Shown: piece by piece, positions 1 through 5,922 of the stretch | Layout of the letters: the number at the start of each line of letters is the position of its first letter | Position numbering within the stretch: the stretch's first letter is position 1 | From: Vicinamibacteria bacterium | Lineage (GTDB): Bacteria; Acidobacteriota; Vicinamibacteria; Fen-336; JAGNNV01 | Assembly (NCBI GenBank): GCA_016650185.1 | Contig: JAENWE010000040.1 | Span: forward strand, 1 to 8,212 | Reading direction: 5' to 3' | Length of the DNA stretch: 8,212 nt | Notes under the pieces: generated by a model | The model's database searches: none | What the model was told of the DNA's origin: nothing | The model's input: the letters and a program-made list of their open reading frames with translations, nothing else | Program-made: the position numbers and the translations under genes

Positions 1-120
1 AAGAGCCAGGTAGCGTTCGGCTCCGCCAGCGAGCGGTCACGCTTGCGGCCCGCCGGAGCGCCATTGCGGTGCCCACCCAGTTCCGAGTCTGAGCCAGCCT
101 GATGCCTCGCGACCCCTGGA
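1..120. other. Window edge without a supported gene; nested inverted repeat
   Basis: No coding region can be supported here. One plus-strand frame is open from the window edge to a TGA at 100-102 and could be the tail of a gene lying outside, but the peptide is basic and low in information. A nested hairpin spans 20-59: outer arms GCTCCG (20-25) and CGGAGC (54-59), inner arms GCGAGCG (29-35) and CGCTTGC (40-46, one G-T pair). It lies just beyond the 3' end of the macro-domain gene and could help end that transcript, but there is no T-rich tail on either side. Confidence 0.3.
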
Positions 121-648
121 TCAGGGCAGGCCCGCTGACCGCGCCGCTTCGAGCGACCGGCGAAACGCGGTTTCCACCACGCCTTCACGAACTGCGAACA
201 GAACCTGGGCGATCGACGGACGCTTCGGCAGCTCCTCGGCCAGGGTTTTCATGACGATGTCCGCCGCACGCTCGACCGGGAAGGCGTAGATGCCGCAACT
301 GATGGCAGGGAACGCGATCGAGTGCAGGTGGTGCTGTTCCGCCAGGCCCAGAGCGACCCGATAGCAAGAGGCGAGGTGAGAGTCCTCGCCCTCCGAGCCG
401 CCCCGCCACACCGGGCCCACTGCATGGATGACGTGAGTTGCGGGGAGGCGGTAACCGCGCGTGATCTTCGCCTGCCCGGTCACGCAGCCACCCAGGGTCC
501 GGCACTCGACCAGCAGCTCGGGACCCGCGGCGCGATGGATCGCTCCGTCCACTCCGCCGCCGCCCAGCAGGCTGGAGTTGGCGGCATTCACGATGGCGTC
601 CACGGCCAGAGTGGTGATGTCGACGTTCCGTATCTCGACCCGATTCAC
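121..648 (-). CDS. Macro-domain protein, O-acetyl-ADP-ribose deacetylase (YmdB/MacroD type)
   Basis: This is a single-domain macro protein of about 175 residues, predicted to be cytoplasmic. The family removes ADP-ribose-linked acyl groups (O-acetyl-ADP-ribose deacetylation) and can reverse mono-ADP-ribosylation. The MacroD/YmdB signature is intact: VDAIVNAAN followed by the GGGGVDGAIH loop (about residues 29-38), AVGPVWRGG, and SCGIYAFP (about 117-124). With the GTG at 646-648 as start, the key residues fall at N24, D34 and Y121, one off from my recollection of E. coli YmdB (N25, D35). That is why I prefer it over the GTG at 682-684, which adds 12 non-conserved residues. Neither start has a good Shine-Dalgarno. 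The usual Gly before the adenine-binding Asp (GDIT) is Val here (VDIT). It is the last gene of the GH27-AlaX-macro cluster, 67 bases after AlaX. Family assignment is firm; the substrate is not known. Confidence 0.93.
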   Translation of the reverse strand: MNRVEIRNVDITTLAVDAIVNAANSSLLGGGGVDGAIHRAAGPELLVECRTLGGCVTGQAKITRGYRLPATHVIHAVGPVWRGGSEGEDSHLASCYRVALGLAEQHHLHSIAFPAISCGIYAFPVERAADIVMKTLAEELPKRPSIAQVLFAVREGVVETAFRRSLEAARSAGLP

Positions 649-715
649 ACCCTTATTGTCGCCGCTTCGCTCGCCCGGACCCACGCCGCCGCGCAGTGAT
701 GACGGGTGTGTGTCC

Positions 716-1915
716 TCAAACGCCCAGGGTGGCGAGTAAGTGACGGGCGGCGGCGACCATCTCGGCGATATCGCCCTGAAGGCCTCCGCCCTGAGCCAGC
801 TCAGGCTTTCCTCCGCCCTTCCCGCCGAAGCGCGCGATCAGCGCCTTGACCACGGCCGACGCGTTGAGGCCCACGTCCGATGCGCGGGCCACCACGACGA
901 GGGCGGGGGTGGACGCGGAGAACACGGCCGCACACACACCCGACGAGGCGGCGGCCGCCGACGCGACGGCGTTGAGCCCTGAGGCGTCCCATCCCTCGAA
1001 CGCATGAACCACGACGATGCGTTCGTCGTCGGCGCGCACTCCCGCCGACACCAGTTCGGCCGCCTTGTGCACGGCCAACTGAGACTGCAGCTCGCGCGCG
1101 GTCCGGCTGAGACTCTTGTTGTCGGCCTGGAGGCGCTCGATCGCCAGCGCCAGGTCCTTGGGCACGACCGAGAGAACCCGACTGGTGAGAGAGAAGACCT
1201 CGCGCCATTCTCGGATCCGTCCGAGGGCGCGCCGCCCGCACACAAACTCCACGCGCGTGCCACCTTTGAACTTTTCGCAGCCCGTCACGGCGATGATGCC
1301 GACCGCGCCGGTTCTTGCCACATGAGTGCCGCCGCACGCCGAGCGATCGAAATCGTCCACCTCGATGAGTCGCAGGGTGCCCACCCTGGTCGACTCTTTT
1401 CGAAGCGCCAGAGCCGCACCCTCATCCGCCGGGGCGAAGCACACCCGAACCTCGCGGTCGAGCCAGACCACCCGGTTCGCCTCGTCTTCGGCGGCCGCCA
1501 CGTCGGTCGGCGAGACCACGCGGTTGAGGTCGATTGTGCACAACGTCGCGCCGAGATGAAAGCTTGACGTCTGCGCCTGACCGATCGATTCGAAAGCGGC
1601 CGACAGCATGTGCTGTCCTGAGTGCTGCTGCATATGATCGAACCGCCGGGGCCAGTCGATGACGCCCTTCACCCGGGTACCGGGTTCGAGCGGCCCGTCG
1701 ACGACGTGAACGATGCCTTCCTCCTCGCGGTCGATCACCTCCAGCACGGCGCGTTCGCCCAAGGCGCCCAGATCATGGGGTTGCCCTCCCCCCGTTGGGT
1801 AAAAGGCGCTCGCGTCCAGGGAGACTTCGAATCGGTCGCCCGCAGGCGTGCAGGTCGTGACCAGCGACTCGAATTCGGTCAGATAGGCGTCGGTGAAATA
1901 CAGGCGTTCAGTCAT
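716..1915 (-). CDS. AlaX-type alanyl-tRNA editing protein with DHHA1 domain
   Basis: This 399-residue cytoplasmic protein resembles the editing half of alanyl-tRNA synthetase without the aminoacylation domain. Such stand-alone proteins hydrolyse Ser- or Gly-mischarged tRNA(Ala) in trans. An N-terminal β-barrel contains YPTGGGQPHD (40-49). The editing/zinc site has HSGQH (H98, H102) and CGGTH (C194, H198), so all four expected metal ligands are present. A helical, probably coiled-coil stretch lies at about 255-285. The C-terminal DHHA1 domain (about 288-399) ends with the Gly-rich GGKGGGKPELAQGGG (364-378) seen at the end of full AlaRS. The length and DHHA1 domain indicate the long AlaX class, not the short AlaX-S/M. 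The ATG start overlaps the end of the upstream GH27 gene by 8 bases, which suggests translational coupling; only a weak GAGAG precedes it. Alternative name: DHHA1-domain protein. Confidence in the family is high. Confidence 0.94.
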   Translation of the reverse strand: MTERLYFTDAYLTEFESLVTTCTPAGDRFEVSLDASAFYPTGGGQPHDLGALGERAVLEVIDREEEGIVHVVDGPLEPGTRVKGVIDWPRRFDHMQQHSGQHMLSAAFESIGQAQTSSFHLGATLCTIDLNRVVSPTDVAAAEDEANRVVWLDREVRVCFAPADEGAALALRKESTRVGTLRLIEVDDFDRSACGGTHVARTGAVGIIAVTGCEKFKGGTRVEFVCGRRALGRIREWREVFSLTSRVLSVVPKDLALAIERLQADNKSLSRTARELQSQLAVHKAAELVSAGVRADDERIVVVHAFEGWDASGLNAVASAAAASSGVCAAVFSASTPALVVVARASDVGLNASAVVKALIARFGGKGGGKPELAQGGGLQGDIAEMVAAARHLLATLGV

Positions 1916-2369
1916 GGGGCAGCTCTCTGACCATCGTCTTCACGCGCAGCATCACGACCCCGTGCGCGCGCACTTTCAGTTTCAACCGCTCATCGAAGTG
2001 CTTCCCGGTATCGGTATGCGCAGGCAGATCCTGATGCGCCCACAAGTCGCGGAGGCTCGCGGCCAAAGGCGGCAAACCAATGTCGGACCAGCGCAGATGC
2101 AGGTCGGCCTCCTGGTCGGCCAGGTTCAACACCGCCACCGCGCGTGACCCATCGGCGAGAGATTTGACCCATATTTGCGACCCATAGCCGCGGTCGAGAA
2201 CCTTGCGGCCCTGGGCGCCCAGCGGATCCTGATCGACCGCGATCACCTCGGCGTTGAGCAATATCGATATCGTCTCCGGGCTCATCGCACGCACGTCGTT
2301 GCCGGTGATCAGCGGAGCCGCCATCATGGCCCACATCGAAAAGTGCGACCGGTATTCCTCCCCCGTCAT
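1908..2369 (-). CDS. GH27 α-galactosidase, C-terminal fragment after frameshift
   Basis: This reading frame carries the second part of the GH27 enzyme begun upstream. From the ATG at 2367-2369 it gives 153 residues. It begins MTGEEYRSHFSMWAMMAAPL, which matches the family segment that normally follows WNDPDMLEVGNGG. It continues through the ITGNDVR and VIAVDQDPLG motifs into the C-terminal β-sandwich domain, where DLWAHQDL and HGVVMLRV are typical. Nothing else in it looks damaged, which argues for a recent indel or a sequencing error over long decay. The ATG overlaps the TGA of the N-terminal piece as ATGA, so restart of translation could make this fragment separately. There is no good Shine-Dalgarno and the fragment lacks both catalytic Asp residues, so alone it should be inactive. 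It ends 8 bases inside the AlaX gene. The same frame stays open further upstream (to 2678), but that part is a shadow of the other frame. Confidence 0.82.
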   Translation of the reverse strand: MTGEEYRSHFSMWAMMAAPLITGNDVRAMSPETISILLNAEVIAVDQDPLGAQGRKVLDRGYGSQIWVKSLADGSRAVAVLNLADQEADLHLRWSDIGLPPLAASLRDLWAHQDLPAHTDTGKHFDERLKLKVRAHGVVMLRVKTMVRELPHD

Positions 2370-2374
2370 GCCCC
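2366..2374 (-). other. Frameshift site in the GH27 gene (short G run, ATGA overlap)
   Basis: On the minus strand the sequence reads AACGGGGCATGACG. Adding one G to the four-G run (positions 2371-2374 as cccc) would give Asn-Gly-Gly-Met-Thr and restore the conserved GNGGMT segment. As it stands, frame 0 ends at TGA (2366-2368) and the following ATG (2367-2369) opens the other frame. No X-XXY-YYZ slippery heptamer of the common -1 type is present, so I favour a one-base deletion or assembly error over programmed frameshifting. Confidence 0.8.
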
Positions 2375-3127
2375 GTTGCCCACTTCGAGCATGTCGGGAT
2401 CGTTCCAGTGTCCCGGCCCCGCGGCTCCGGCGTGCGCCTCGTTCGCGTTCAGGATCCACACCACACTTTCCCAGCGATCCCTGATATCCGACGTGGTCCG
2501 CCACAACTGCCCCACGCCCGGGGCCCAGTCCCAGGGACGATTGCGTCCCCACTCGCAAATGCTGAGCACGATCTCTCGCCCGGTCTTTAGCAGAGCGTCG
2601 CGGAACAGGGTGTAGTGCGTGCGTGCGTCGAGGTCGTCGGCGTTGCACCAGTCCACCTTGATGTAGTCGACTTCCCACTCGGCATAGGTCCGCGCGTCTA
2701 TGTCGTGATGACCGAGCGATCCCGGCCGGCCCTCGCAGGTCTTGGTGCCCAGGTCGGTGTAGAGGCCGAACTTCAATCCCCGGCCATGGACGTAGTCGAC
2801 CAGGGCCTTCATGCCGGAGGGAAACCGCTGCGGATCCGCCACGATGCGGCCGCTGGCGTCGCGCGAAACCTGCCAGCAGTCGTCGATGACCACGTACCGA
2901 TAGCCGGCGTCGCGCATTCCATTCGCCGCCATGGCGGCGGCGGTTTCGCGAATCAGCCGTTCGCTCACGTTGCAGCCGAATTTATTCCAGGTATTGAACC
3001 CCATGGGAGGAGTGGAGGCAAGGAGCGCGGCCGTTTGGCGAGGCGGCGCCGGCTGGATGGCGGCCACGCGCGCCAGTCCTCCAAGCGCGAGAACGAAAGC
3101 GAAAAACGGCACGGTGAGTGATGGCAT
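2366..3127 (-). CDS. GH27 α-galactosidase (melibiase-like), secreted; N-terminal part, frameshifted
   Basis: This piece of 253 residues holds the signal peptide and most of the (β/α)8 barrel of a glycoside hydrolase family 27 enzyme. The family releases terminal α-galactose (some members α-N-acetylgalactosamine or β-arabinopyranose) with retention. Numbered from the ATG at 3125-3127, the signal peptide is about 1-24 and is followed by TPPMGFNTWNKFGCNV, VIDDCWQ, YIKVDWC with the predicted nucleophile D159, and TTSDIRDRW with the predicted acid/base D214. The frame ends at TGA right after WNDPDMLEVGNG, about 150 residues short of a normal GH27. The remainder continues in the next frame; joined, the protein would be about 406 residues, a normal length. 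I chose the ATG at 3127 over one at 3205 because it directly precedes the hydrophobic leader and has GAGG a few bases upstream. It is first in a minus-strand cluster with AlaX and the macro protein. Confidence 0.85.
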   Translation of the reverse strand: MPSLTVPFFAFVLALGGLARVAAIQPAPPRQTAALLASTPPMGFNTWNKFGCNVSERLIRETAAAMAANGMRDAGYRYVVIDDCWQVSRDASGRIVADPQRFPSGMKALVDYVHGRGLKFGLYTDLGTKTCEGRPGSLGHHDIDARTYAEWEVDYIKVDWCNADDLDARTHYTLFRDALLKTGREIVLSICEWGRNRPWDWAPGVGQLWRTTSDIRDRWESVVWILNANEAHAGAAGPGHWNDPDMLEVGNGA

Positions 3128-3296
3128 GGCGCCTCGTGAGAGTCCGGAAGACCCTTGCGGGGTCGAGTTGGGTGGCCTCAATCGTACTTCGGGCGGCTCA
3201 CTCATGCGAGGTCGATCAGGGACAGGGCGTCGAGCTGCGCTTGGGGCCGAGGACGGAACTCGGGGCTATGCTTCTCTCACCATAGGAGCCCGTCCA
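3128..3296. promoter_or_regulatory. Divergent intergenic region between GH27 and aldolase genes
   Basis: These 169 bases should carry the promoters of both divergent transcripts. On the plus strand TATGCT (3267-3272) matches four of six -10 bases and lies 24 bases before the aldolase start, but no convincing -35 sits 16-18 bases upstream of it. A small inverted repeat CCGAG/CTCGG (3247-3251, 3259-3263) precedes it. No clear minus-strand promoter was found. Confidence 0.3.
3284..3288 (+). promoter_or_regulatory. Ribosome binding site fixing the aldolase start
   Basis: AGGAG lies 8 bases before the ATG at 3297. It decides this start over the much longer open frame, which extends upstream to 2931 through the opposite-strand GH27 gene. 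Confidence 0.8.
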
Positions 3297-4061
3297 ATGA
3301 CCACCGCCGGTTCGTCAGTCCGCGCCAACGTGAGCGAAGAGGAATGGGGGCAGCGCGTCGACCTCGCGGCCTGCTACCGCCTGGTCGCCCATTATCACTG
3401 GGACGATCTGATCTTCACTCACATCTCCGCGCGCGTTCCCGGCCCCGAACATCACTTTCTGATCAACCCTTATGGGATGCTTTTCGAGGAGATCACCGCT
3501 TCGAGTCTGGTGAAGGTGAATCTGCAAGGGCAGAAGGTGATGCCGAGCCCCCACGAAATCAACCCCGCGGGCTTTACCATCCACAGCGCCATCCATGCGG
3601 CGCGCGAAGACGCGAGGTGCGTTCTCCACCTCCACACCCTGAACGGCGTGGCGGTGGGCGCGCAGAAAGCGGGCGTTCTGCCCATTTCCCAACAGTCCAT
3701 TCTCGTCCTCTCTTCCCTTGGATACCACGACTACGAGGGGGTGGCGCTCAACGAGGCCGAGAAGCCGAGGCTCGTCGCCGATCTGGGCGCGAAGAGCTTC
3801 CTCATGTTGCGGAATCATGGCCTGCTCACCGTGGCTGACACCATCCCTGACGCTTTCGCCTTCATGTACGTTTTCGAGGCGGCGTGCGCTATTCAGGTGC
3901 GCGCCCTCGCGGGGGGTGGCGAATTGATTCCCATCGATCCTCGGATCATCGCGGGCGCTCAGGCGCAGGTGAAACAGGTCACCCGGGGCGCGGGCGGAGG
4001 CCTCGCGTGGACCGGACTTCTGCGCCGCTTGGACCGGTCCGATAACTCGTTCCGGTCGTAG
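3297..4061 (+). CDS. Class II aldolase/adducin-family protein
   Basis: This 254-residue cytoplasmic protein has the class II (zinc) aldolase/adducin fold along its whole length. DDLIFTHISARVPG (36-49) and INPYGMLFEEITASSLVKVN (56-75) match the N-terminal half of the fold. HLHT supplies zinc ligands H111 and H113, and RNHGLL the third, H174. In FucA-type aldolases the catalytic Glu lies 19 residues before the first zinc His, in a PSSE motif. The equivalent position here is G92, in NPAGFTIH, as in the adducin-like branch. It may therefore not be a classical sugar-phosphate aldolase; metal-dependent decarboxylase, epimerase or other activity cannot be told apart by sequence. It is a single gene, divergent from the GH27 cluster and convergent with the β-barrel gene. 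The N-terminus is set by AGGAG at 8 bases spacing. The fold is certain; the reaction is unknown. Confidence 0.9.
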   Translation: MTTAGSSVRANVSEEEWGQRVDLAACYRLVAHYHWDDLIFTHISARVPGPEHHFLINPYGMLFEEITASSLVKVNLQGQKVMPSPHEINPAGFTIHSAIHAAREDARCVLHLHTLNGVAVGAQKAGVLPISQQSILVLSSLGYHDYEGVALNEAEKPRLVADLGAKSFLMLRNHGLLTVADTIPDAFAFMYVFEAACAIQVRALAGGGELIPIDPRIIAGAQAQVKQVTRGAGGGLAWTGLLRRLDRSDNSFRS

Positions 4062-4069
4062 AACGGTCC

Positions 4070-4086
4070 GAGGCCCAAAGGGCCTC
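4070..4086. terminator. Hairpin between convergent genes, probable bidirectional terminator
   Basis: GAGGCCC and GGGCCTC form a perfect 7-bp stem around AAA, 8 bases after the aldolase stop and 11 bases before the stop of the facing β-barrel gene. The position fits a shared terminator, but there is no T run on either side, so it may need other factors or act as an mRNA 3' end structure. Confidence 0.5.
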
Positions 4087-4097
4087 CGCAGGGGACA

Positions 4098-4586
4098 CTA
4101 GAAGCGGAAGCTGACTCCCAGAGAGAAGCGCTTGTCTACGTTGACCCGCGGCGTTCCCGAGAGACTGATCTTCCGGAACTCGGCGCGGAGACGGGCCGCG
4201 CCGATGGGGACGCGCACGCCTCCGAAGATCGCGTTGAGACTGCCCCAGTCAGAGACCGCCCCGAACTTCTGTCGATAGGCGCCAATTCCGAGACCGACAA
4301 AAGGCGAGATCTTGAGCGCGGGGGGATTCACCTCGACCTGGGCGGTGTAGGTCTCGATCGAAACCAGCGGATCCTCACCCTTGATGCGAGCGAACTCTCC
4401 CCCGGCCTGCAGGAAAGGAAGCGAGATCAATGCGGCGTGGACGCCGAATCCCGTGCCCCAGTCCTTCGTCGGCGTGGCCAGGGTCAAGAAGGCCCCGATC
4501 TCGCCGGCCCCGGACGAAGACGCGGCCATCATCAGGGCCGCCATCGCTCCGACGAACGCCCGGCGCCCAAGAAGTTGTCTCGTCAT
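4098..4586 (-). CDS. Small exported protein, probable outer-membrane β-barrel
   Basis: This 162-residue protein is not a family I can name. A signal peptide covers about residues 1-27: MTRQLLGRRAFVG, then a hydrophobic Ala/Met-rich core. The twin Arg followed by AFV resembles a Tat signal, though a Sec route is equally possible. The rest alternates polar and apolar residues with many Gly: GAFLTLA, GFGVHAALI, TYTAQVEV, FVGLGIGAY, AIFGGVRVPIG, ARLRAEFRKI. It ends in Phe (SLGVSFRF), the classic β-signal for outer-membrane barrel insertion. About eight strands would fit the length, as in OmpA/OmpX-like barrels; this is inference. The ATG has AGGAG 8 bases upstream (4595-4599), and the gene follows dedA by only 18 bases, so the two are probably co-transcribed. 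The 3' end faces the aldolase gene. Confidence 0.75.
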   Translation of the reverse strand: MTRQLLGRRAFVGAMAALMMAASSSGAGEIGAFLTLATPTKDWGTGFGVHAALISLPFLQAGGEFARIKGEDPLVSIETYTAQVEVNPPALKISPFVGLGIGAYRQKFGAVSDWGSLNAIFGGVRVPIGAARLRAEFRKISLSGTPRVNVDKRFSLGVSFRF

Positions 4587-4604
4587 GTCCTGATCTCCTG
4601 CCCG

Positions 4605-5279
4605 TTATTTCTGGCGCTGCCGTTCCTTGTGCACTGTCCAGGCGATGGGCGCCAGGGACAACGCAATGATGACGATGGCGATCTTGTCGATGTTGCGGGC
4701 GAGATCGAACCCGGGAGCAACCGTCTTGAGAATGGGCGGCAGGAAATAGCCGGCCAAAACCATGCTCCACACCCAGGTGAAGGCCCCGATCACGTTATAG
4801 GCGATGAAGGTCGCGAAACGCATCCTTACCATGCCCGCCACGATGGGCGCGAACGTGCGGACGATCGGCACCCAGCGTCCGGCGACCACGAAGAAGGTTC
4901 CCCAGCGTCCATAAAACTCTTCGGTCTTGGTGAGGTAGGCCCGTTTGTAGATGGGGATACCGAGAAAACTCTTCTCGTTCCATCCATAGAGGGCCTTTCC
5001 GAACCAGGAACCGATCCAGTAGCCGATCTGGTCGCCCAGGATGCCGCAGATCGGAACCAGGGCGAGCAGGGCCCACAGCGGGAGCAGGGGTTGGCCGTCA
5101 GTCCCGAGCGTCGCCGCAAAGATCCCGCACAGAACCAGGAGAGAGTCGCCGGGGAGCAGGGCGAAGAAGCCAGTTTCCGCAAAGATGATCAGGCAGATGA
5201 CCGGGAGTCCGCCCGTCTGAATGAGCCACTGGATGCCTTCCGGCTTCAGGAACCACAAAAGCTCGTGAACAATCTCCAA
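4605..5279 (-). CDS. DedA-family (SNARE-associated/VTT domain) inner-membrane protein
   Basis: This 224-residue polytopic inner-membrane protein belongs to the DedA family. Members are linked to recycling of the undecaprenyl-phosphate lipid carrier, to membrane potential and to drug resistance. Hallmarks in order are AETG with E35, LLPGD with D45, GDQIGYWIG with D83, GRWVPIVRTFAPIVAGM with R135 and R141 (134-150), and YNVIGAFTWVW. These include the acidic residues and the paired Arg considered essential in studied DedA proteins. A last hydrophobic helix (200-215) ends in a basic tail, HKERQRQK. The start is TTG at 5277-5279, preceded by GGAGG with short spacing; no in-frame ATG or GTG gives a typical N-terminus, and MEIVHELLW is typical. 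A rho-independent terminator from the upstream small gene ends just before this ribosome binding site. The β-barrel gene follows at 18 bases. Substrate specificity cannot be read from sequence. Confidence 0.95.
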   Translation of the reverse strand: MEIVHELLWFLKPEGIQWLIQTGGLPVICLIIFAETGFFALLPGDSLLVLCGIFAATLGTDGQPLLPLWALLALVPICGILGDQIGYWIGSWFGKALYGWNEKSFLGIPIYKRAYLTKTEEFYGRWGTFFVVAGRWVPIVRTFAPIVAGMVRMRFATFIAYNVIGAFTWVWSMVLAGYFLPPILKTVAPGFDLARNIDKIAIVIIALSLAPIAWTVHKERQRQK

Positions 5280-5283
5280 AAAC

Positions 5284-5288
5284 CCTCC
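5284..5288 (-). promoter_or_regulatory. Ribosome binding site for the TTG start of dedA
   Basis: GGAGG on the minus strand lies 4 bases before the TTG at 5279. This supports the rare start codon, although the spacing is shorter than usual, which may lower translation. Confidence 0.6.
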
Positions 5289-5292
5289 GATC

Positions 5293-5332
5293 AGAAAAGC
5301 AAAGGGCGAAGTCTAGTGCGAGCACTCCGCCC
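5293..5332 (-). terminator. Rho-independent terminator or attenuator between the small secreted gene and dedA
   Basis: On the minus strand GGGCGGAGT (5332-5324) pairs with ACTTCGCCC (5312-5304) in a 9-bp stem with one G-U pair and an 11-base loop. It is followed by the T-rich tail TTTGCTTTTCT (5303-5293). It starts 37 bases after the stop of the small secreted gene. The tail ends only 4 bases before the GGAGG of dedA, leaving no room for a dedA promoter after it, so dedA would depend on readthrough or on a promoter buried in the terminator. An alternative inner pairing, AGTGC/GCACT (5315-5319, 5322-5326), is also possible. Confidence 0.75.
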
Positions 5333-5369
5333 AAGGTTAGTTCAGGGGAAAGAGATTGTCCGATCTGAC

Positions 5370-5744
5370 CTACTTGACCTCGGCGGTTGGACGCTTACCC
5401 GCGTAGCGAAGCGTGATCTGGTGGATCGTACAGAGGTCGAAGCCCTCCCAGATCGCCTCTTCTCCATCGGAGAAGACTATCCGCATGTCCCACACGCAGT
5501 CCTTTTCCTTGTGGGCGAACTCGATGGTGACGTTCTGGCCATTGTCGAGCGTGTCCTGATCCATCACGTCATCACCCCAGGTCTTCTGGTGGGCGGGGGC
5601 GACGTAAACCTCGTCGATGTCATAACCGGTCTTGTTAATGAGCACGAAATCCTGATCGCCGGCCCAAACGAGACCAGCGCTGATGGCCACCGTGAGGGCA
5701 AGGCCGAGTCCGAGCAGTGAGAGCGACTTTTTGGTGAGATTCAT
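5370..5744 (-). CDS. Small secreted protein of unassigned function, two cysteines
   Basis: This 124-residue protein has a clear Sec signal peptide: MNLTKKS, then a Leu/Ala-rich core, with likely cleavage near VWA-GD at about 28/29. The mature domain is about 95 residues and probably all-β. Recognisable features are FVLINKTGYDIDEVYVAP (33-50), HQKTWGDDVMDQDTLDNGQNV (52-72), KDCVWDMRIVFSDGEEAIWEG (81-101) and DLCTIHQITL (103-112). C83 and C105 could form a disulfide. I recall similar small exported proteins, with the pattern N-x-TG ... VSP ... W-G-x-D ... L-x-x-G ... C-x-W-D ... LC, as scattered hypothetical proteins in many bacteria; none has a function I can cite. A consensus -35 upstream and the lack of a Shine-Dalgarno suggest a near-leaderless transcript. 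A terminator follows 37 bases after the stop. It is a real gene because of the signal peptide and coherent domain; function is unknown. Confidence 0.85.
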   Translation of the reverse strand: MNLTKKSLSLLGLGLALTVAISAGLVWAGDQDFVLINKTGYDIDEVYVAPAHQKTWGDDVMDQDTLDNGQNVTIEFAHKEKDCVWDMRIVFSDGEEAIWEGFDLCTIHQITLRYAGKRPTAEVK

Positions 5745-5751
5745 GCGACGT

Positions 5752-5781
5752 ACGGTATGTGGGAGAGCGGCCGGCTGTCAA
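5752..5781 (-). promoter_or_regulatory. Candidate promoter of the small secreted protein gene
   Basis: A perfect -35 box TTGACA (5781-5776 on the minus strand) is followed 18 bases later by TACCGT (5757-5752), a weak -10. Transcription would begin about at the ATG (5744), so the mRNA would be leaderless or nearly so, in keeping with the absence of a Shine-Dalgarno. Confidence 0.4.
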
Positions 5782-5922
5782 CAAAACTCATTGAAAACCG
5801 CGATCAAATTAACAGCGAAGTCGTTGCCGTACAAACGATCGGTACCGCACCGGTTTTGGCCGGTCGAAAGCGGGCCGCACATGCCGTCTCTGTCGATGGC
5901 GAATCGCGACATTGGCAGGCTC

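Noticed and set aside
20..59. tRNA or other structured RNA gene at the left edge
   Set aside because: The nested hairpin lacks a T-loop motif, anticodon arm or CCA end, and nothing else supports an RNA gene.
801..1337. Other minus-strand frames of 140-180 codons inside the AlaX gene
   Set aside because: They are Arg-rich shadow translations; the AlaX frame carries all the domain motifs.
2366..2374. Programmed -1 frameshifting to make a full GH27
   Set aside because: There is no standard slippery heptamer, and GH27 enzymes are not known to use recoding; a lost G in a G run is simpler.
3128..3205. Upstream ATG (3205) as the start of the GH27 protein
   Set aside because: It would put 26 polar residues in front of a clear signal peptide; the ATG at 3127 gives a normal exported protein.
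2931..3296. Long N-terminal extension of the aldolase frame
   Set aside because: This part lies on top of the GH27 signal peptide region in antisense and shows no domain. The AGGAG before 3297 and the family N-terminus place the start at 3297.
4437..5720. A 427-codon plus-strand open frame opposite the β-barrel, dedA and part of the small secreted gene
   Set aside because: It crosses three well-supported minus-strand genes and their gaps, has no recognisable domain and is rich in charged residues as expected from reading GC-rich codons backwards. It is a shadow of high GC.
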